From: Branchiostoma floridae
Taxonomy: Eukaryota; Chordata; Leptocardii; Amphioxiformes; Branchiostomatidae
Length of the DNA: 64,000 bases
Assembly: GCF_000003815.2 (NCBI RefSeq)
Contig: NC_049982.1
Coordinates: 6,017,216-6,081,215, forward strand
Reading direction: 5' to 3'
In this document: positions 62,801-64,000 of the stretch, one piece after another
Layout of the letters: every line of letters starts with the position of its first letter
Numbering within the stretch: position 1 is the stretch's first letter
Position numbers and translations under genes: made by a program
The notes under the pieces: model-generated
What the model was told of the DNA's origin: nothing
The model's database searches: none
The model's input: the letters and a program-made list of their open reading frames with translations, nothing else

Positions 62801-64000
62801 TGACACAGATGTTCTAGCTGCTCTTCCCAAGTCTCTAATGCCTTTTCAGCTTCGTATGTGGACAGGTCAACCTGAGGAGATGAAACAAATCTTTAATTCA
62901 ACAAACTTAGCATATTGCATTGCACTCCTGACACTGATATTCTAGCTGCTCCTCCCAAGTCTCCAGCGCCTTCTCGGCTTCCTAAGTGGACAGGTCCACC
63001 TGGGGGATGGAACAAACCTTCAATTCAACAAACTTAGCATATTGCATTGCACTGCTGATACAGATGTTCTAGCTGCTCCTCCCAAGTCTCCAGCGCCTTC
63101 TCGGCTTCCTAAGTGGACAGGTCAACCAGGGGGGAATGGAACAAATTGTAGACTCAAGAAACATCTATATATCTAACTTCAGAATGTTCAAATCAGGTGA
63201 TGTATTATTTACGTATCTCAATCATTCTGGATGTCTAACCTTCATAAACGTCTCAATCATTCTCAACTCAAAAGTTGCTCCAGTTTTGTACAGGGTCAGA
63301 CATTTCAGATAACATCTGCTGTCTTTTGTCAGTAATGCTATATCCAACAAGTATATTATCAAAACTGTACATCTCACATGTTAAACCTAGATTTCTAACC
63401 TCTATTGACATATATCTCTGTCAATAATTACACAAAACCCCATATTTTATCTGATTCAGTGAATGTTTTCAGCTTACTTTTGACATCCAATTTTACTCAA
63501 CAATAAAAAATGCTCTTAGACTCAAGACATACCTTTCCGTTTAGACAGTGGAAGCAGCCACCAAACTTCTGTCCTTTTTGTTTTACTGCAGTGGGAAGAT
63601 AAGAAAAACAACACTTACACACTTTCTTACTCTATAAGTGCACAATATTGCCATTGAAAAGAGAAACGGAAAATCTTTTTTCAAAGCTCAGCTTGAGAGA
63701 CGTTCAGTCTAATTGTAAACTTCATAAAATCTATAATGTTTTGAGGTACTTAAAGTCTACATTGTCCTTTAAAGACAACAAACTGATAAATGATCTAAGT
63801 ATCAAAGAAAGGCTGATATTATACCAAACTGTGATCACTAACATTTGGCTTAAACCAGTGACGTTTCCATTGTGTAATCTATAGGGTCAGCGTGATTCAT
63901 TACACATAGACATTAGTACACATTTTGCTTACTTGTAGTTCCCATGGCACAGGAAAATGGAATGCTAACGTTGAGCTTGGTCAGGCGGAAGTTTCCGCGC
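50897..64000 (-). CDS. Doublecortin-domain protein (DCDC1-like), 5' end missing
   Basis: Exons in transcript order: 64000-63933 (partial), 63586-63533, 62373-62167, 61047-60919, 59729-59670, 58886-58787, 58335-57886, 57433-57353, 56623-56438, 55615-55512, 54498-54362, 53900-53793, 53328-53254, 53045-52971, 52570-52495, 52062-51950, 50998-50897. One doublecortin-type domain spans 62373-60919 (SLRVLAFKNGEGWF, then LLEQATHRL and IYTADG), a second spans 53328-52495 (RVLVYPNGESADKAV, LLESCTIRLSL, LYTADGQKV). Doublecortin domains bind microtubules. Exon 58335-57886 is a farnesoic-acid O-methyltransferase-like domain (MYEIVIG..NR) of unknown role. The C-terminus is basic and Pro-rich. Two junctions (63533/62373 and 55512/54498) do not hold phase, so a small exon is probably missed at each. 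DCDC1 kinship is judged from domain type only. Confidence 0.75.
54654..55022. mobile_element. Inverted element with repeated CTCTTCTGTCCTCTCTGCAT units
   Basis: Ends AGCCTGGTATCTAGCC / mirrored GGATCCTAGGCT; left half has several ~50-bp direct units, right half their complement. Relative of the hairpin at 39452-39563. Confidence 0.7.
55025..55545. repeat. Eleven tandem copies of a splice-donor segment (~48 bp)
   Basis: CCCTGCATCTGGTGCAGAAT plus flank recurs 11 times; the rightmost is the true 3' end of exon 55615-55512. Each copy keeps the donor GTAAGT on the minus strand. Confidence 0.9.
56110..56510. repeat. Three copies of an exon 3' part with donor
   Basis: The end of exon 56623-56438 (codons for IRHPIPVWVSCGEPFISPD) recurs at about 56285-56355 and 56115-56190 in the downstream intron. 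Confidence 0.85.
57566..57632. repeat. Hairpin CTTAGATTATATGTC
   Basis: Short arms mirrored around TTTGACAAAGAAGAAG in an intron of the doublecortin gene. Confidence 0.6.
57886..58335 (-). other. Farnesoic-acid methyltransferase-like (Methyltransf_FA) exon
   Basis: A single 450-bp phase 1-1 exon encoding about 150 residues with an aromatic start (EFTYRYTNDDFDYCW), DAHIALS, then MYEIVIGTMMNR and FWISYDGNGTIEVRR, the pattern of the Methyltransf_FA domain. Despite the name, most members look non-enzymatic and occur as accessory beta domains. Being symmetric and self-contained, it looks like a shuffled module inside the doublecortin gene. Confidence 0.7.
58863..59190. repeat. Duplicated exon 5' part with acceptor
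   Basis: About 150 bp including the start of exon 58886-58787 and its acceptor is repeated, with ATGGAGATAGGCCTGAACCT at both ~58869 and ~59039. Confidence 0.85.
60448..60520 (-). other. tRNA-like sequence, probably a pseudogene or SINE head
   Basis: On the minus strand there is a box A-like AGCGCAGTGGTAAAG, a 5-bp anticodon stem GCATT/AATGC with a 7-nt loop, and a T-arm CCCGG-TTCGAAT-CCGGG. The acceptor stem does not pair and the variable region is too short, so I do not call a working tRNA. Confidence 0.4.
61570..62040 (+). pseudogene. 5'-truncated non-LTR retrotransposon (LINE) end
   Basis: From ~61638 an open frame reads DQKIIERVQHRATRLVPSL, RRERGDMIQLYKIMT and WNSLPEEVVTANSVNTFK to a stop at 62035-62037, the C-terminal end of LINE reverse transcriptases. 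The catalytic core is missing. It sits opposite to the host gene in an intron. Confidence 0.85.
62345..63135. repeat. Seven copies of an exon 5' part with acceptor (~110-130 bp)
   Basis: GCTTCGTAAGTGGACAGGTC recurs at about 62351, 62481, 62609, 62719, 62852, 62980 and 63107. The first is the start of the real exon 62373-62167; the others lie upstream in the transcript. Two copies have an in-frame stop (CTTAGG for CTTACG). Confidence 0.9.

Noticed and set aside
63648-63884. 78-codon plus-strand frame near the right edge
   Set aside because: AT-rich, no motif, no splice context, lies in an intron of the doublecortin gene.

Overview
The window is a gene-dense, intron-rich stretch of an animal nuclear genome. 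Coding exons are short (54-450 bp, with two longer ones), introns are usually GT-AG, and the introns are full of small inverted-repeat elements, tRNA-derived SINEs and minisatellites. A sperm-type Na+/H+ exchanger, an ammonium transporter and a heavily domain-shuffled receptor together point to an invertebrate deuterostome. A lancelet (Branchiostoma) is my best guess; this is inference, not shown by the sequence.

Layout. (1) 1-13,842, minus: sNHE/SLC9C1-type exchanger, 22 exons modelled, with exchanger, voltage-sensor and cyclic-nucleotide-binding domains; the 3' end runs off the left edge. (2) 13,843-14,189: a 347-bp divergent promoter holding a perfect CRE palindrome. (3) 14,190-20,033, plus: a five-exon gene for a 712-residue tail-anchored protein with a KASH-like C-terminus. 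(4) 21,467-30,999, minus: a complete 12-exon ammonium transporter (537 aa). (5) 32,654-47,303, minus: a 19-exon gene that reads as one phase-consistent frame of about 1,185 aa: signal peptide, F5/8-type C (discoidin), C-type lectin, sushi, two EGF, thrombospondin-1, then a complete Cys-loop ligand-gated channel. (6) 50,897-64,000, minus: the 3' part of a doublecortin-domain gene that also carries a farnesoic-acid-methyltransferase-like domain; its 5' end lies beyond the right edge.

The chimeric channel is the strongest candidate for something undescribed: a pentameric channel whose ligand-binding domain carries a large adhesive, lectin- and complement-like array and an eight-cysteine segment where loop C should be. 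Its extracellular modules sit on symmetric phase 1-1 exons, and several exon edges lie within about 20 bp of inverted-repeat elements.

A second pattern crosses four of the five genes: short tandem duplications that straddle exon-intron boundaries and copy the splice site. Seven clear cases and one possible case are described. The sNHE and KASH-like genes share a promoter, which suggests co-expression, perhaps in sperm. No functional link between the other genes is evident.
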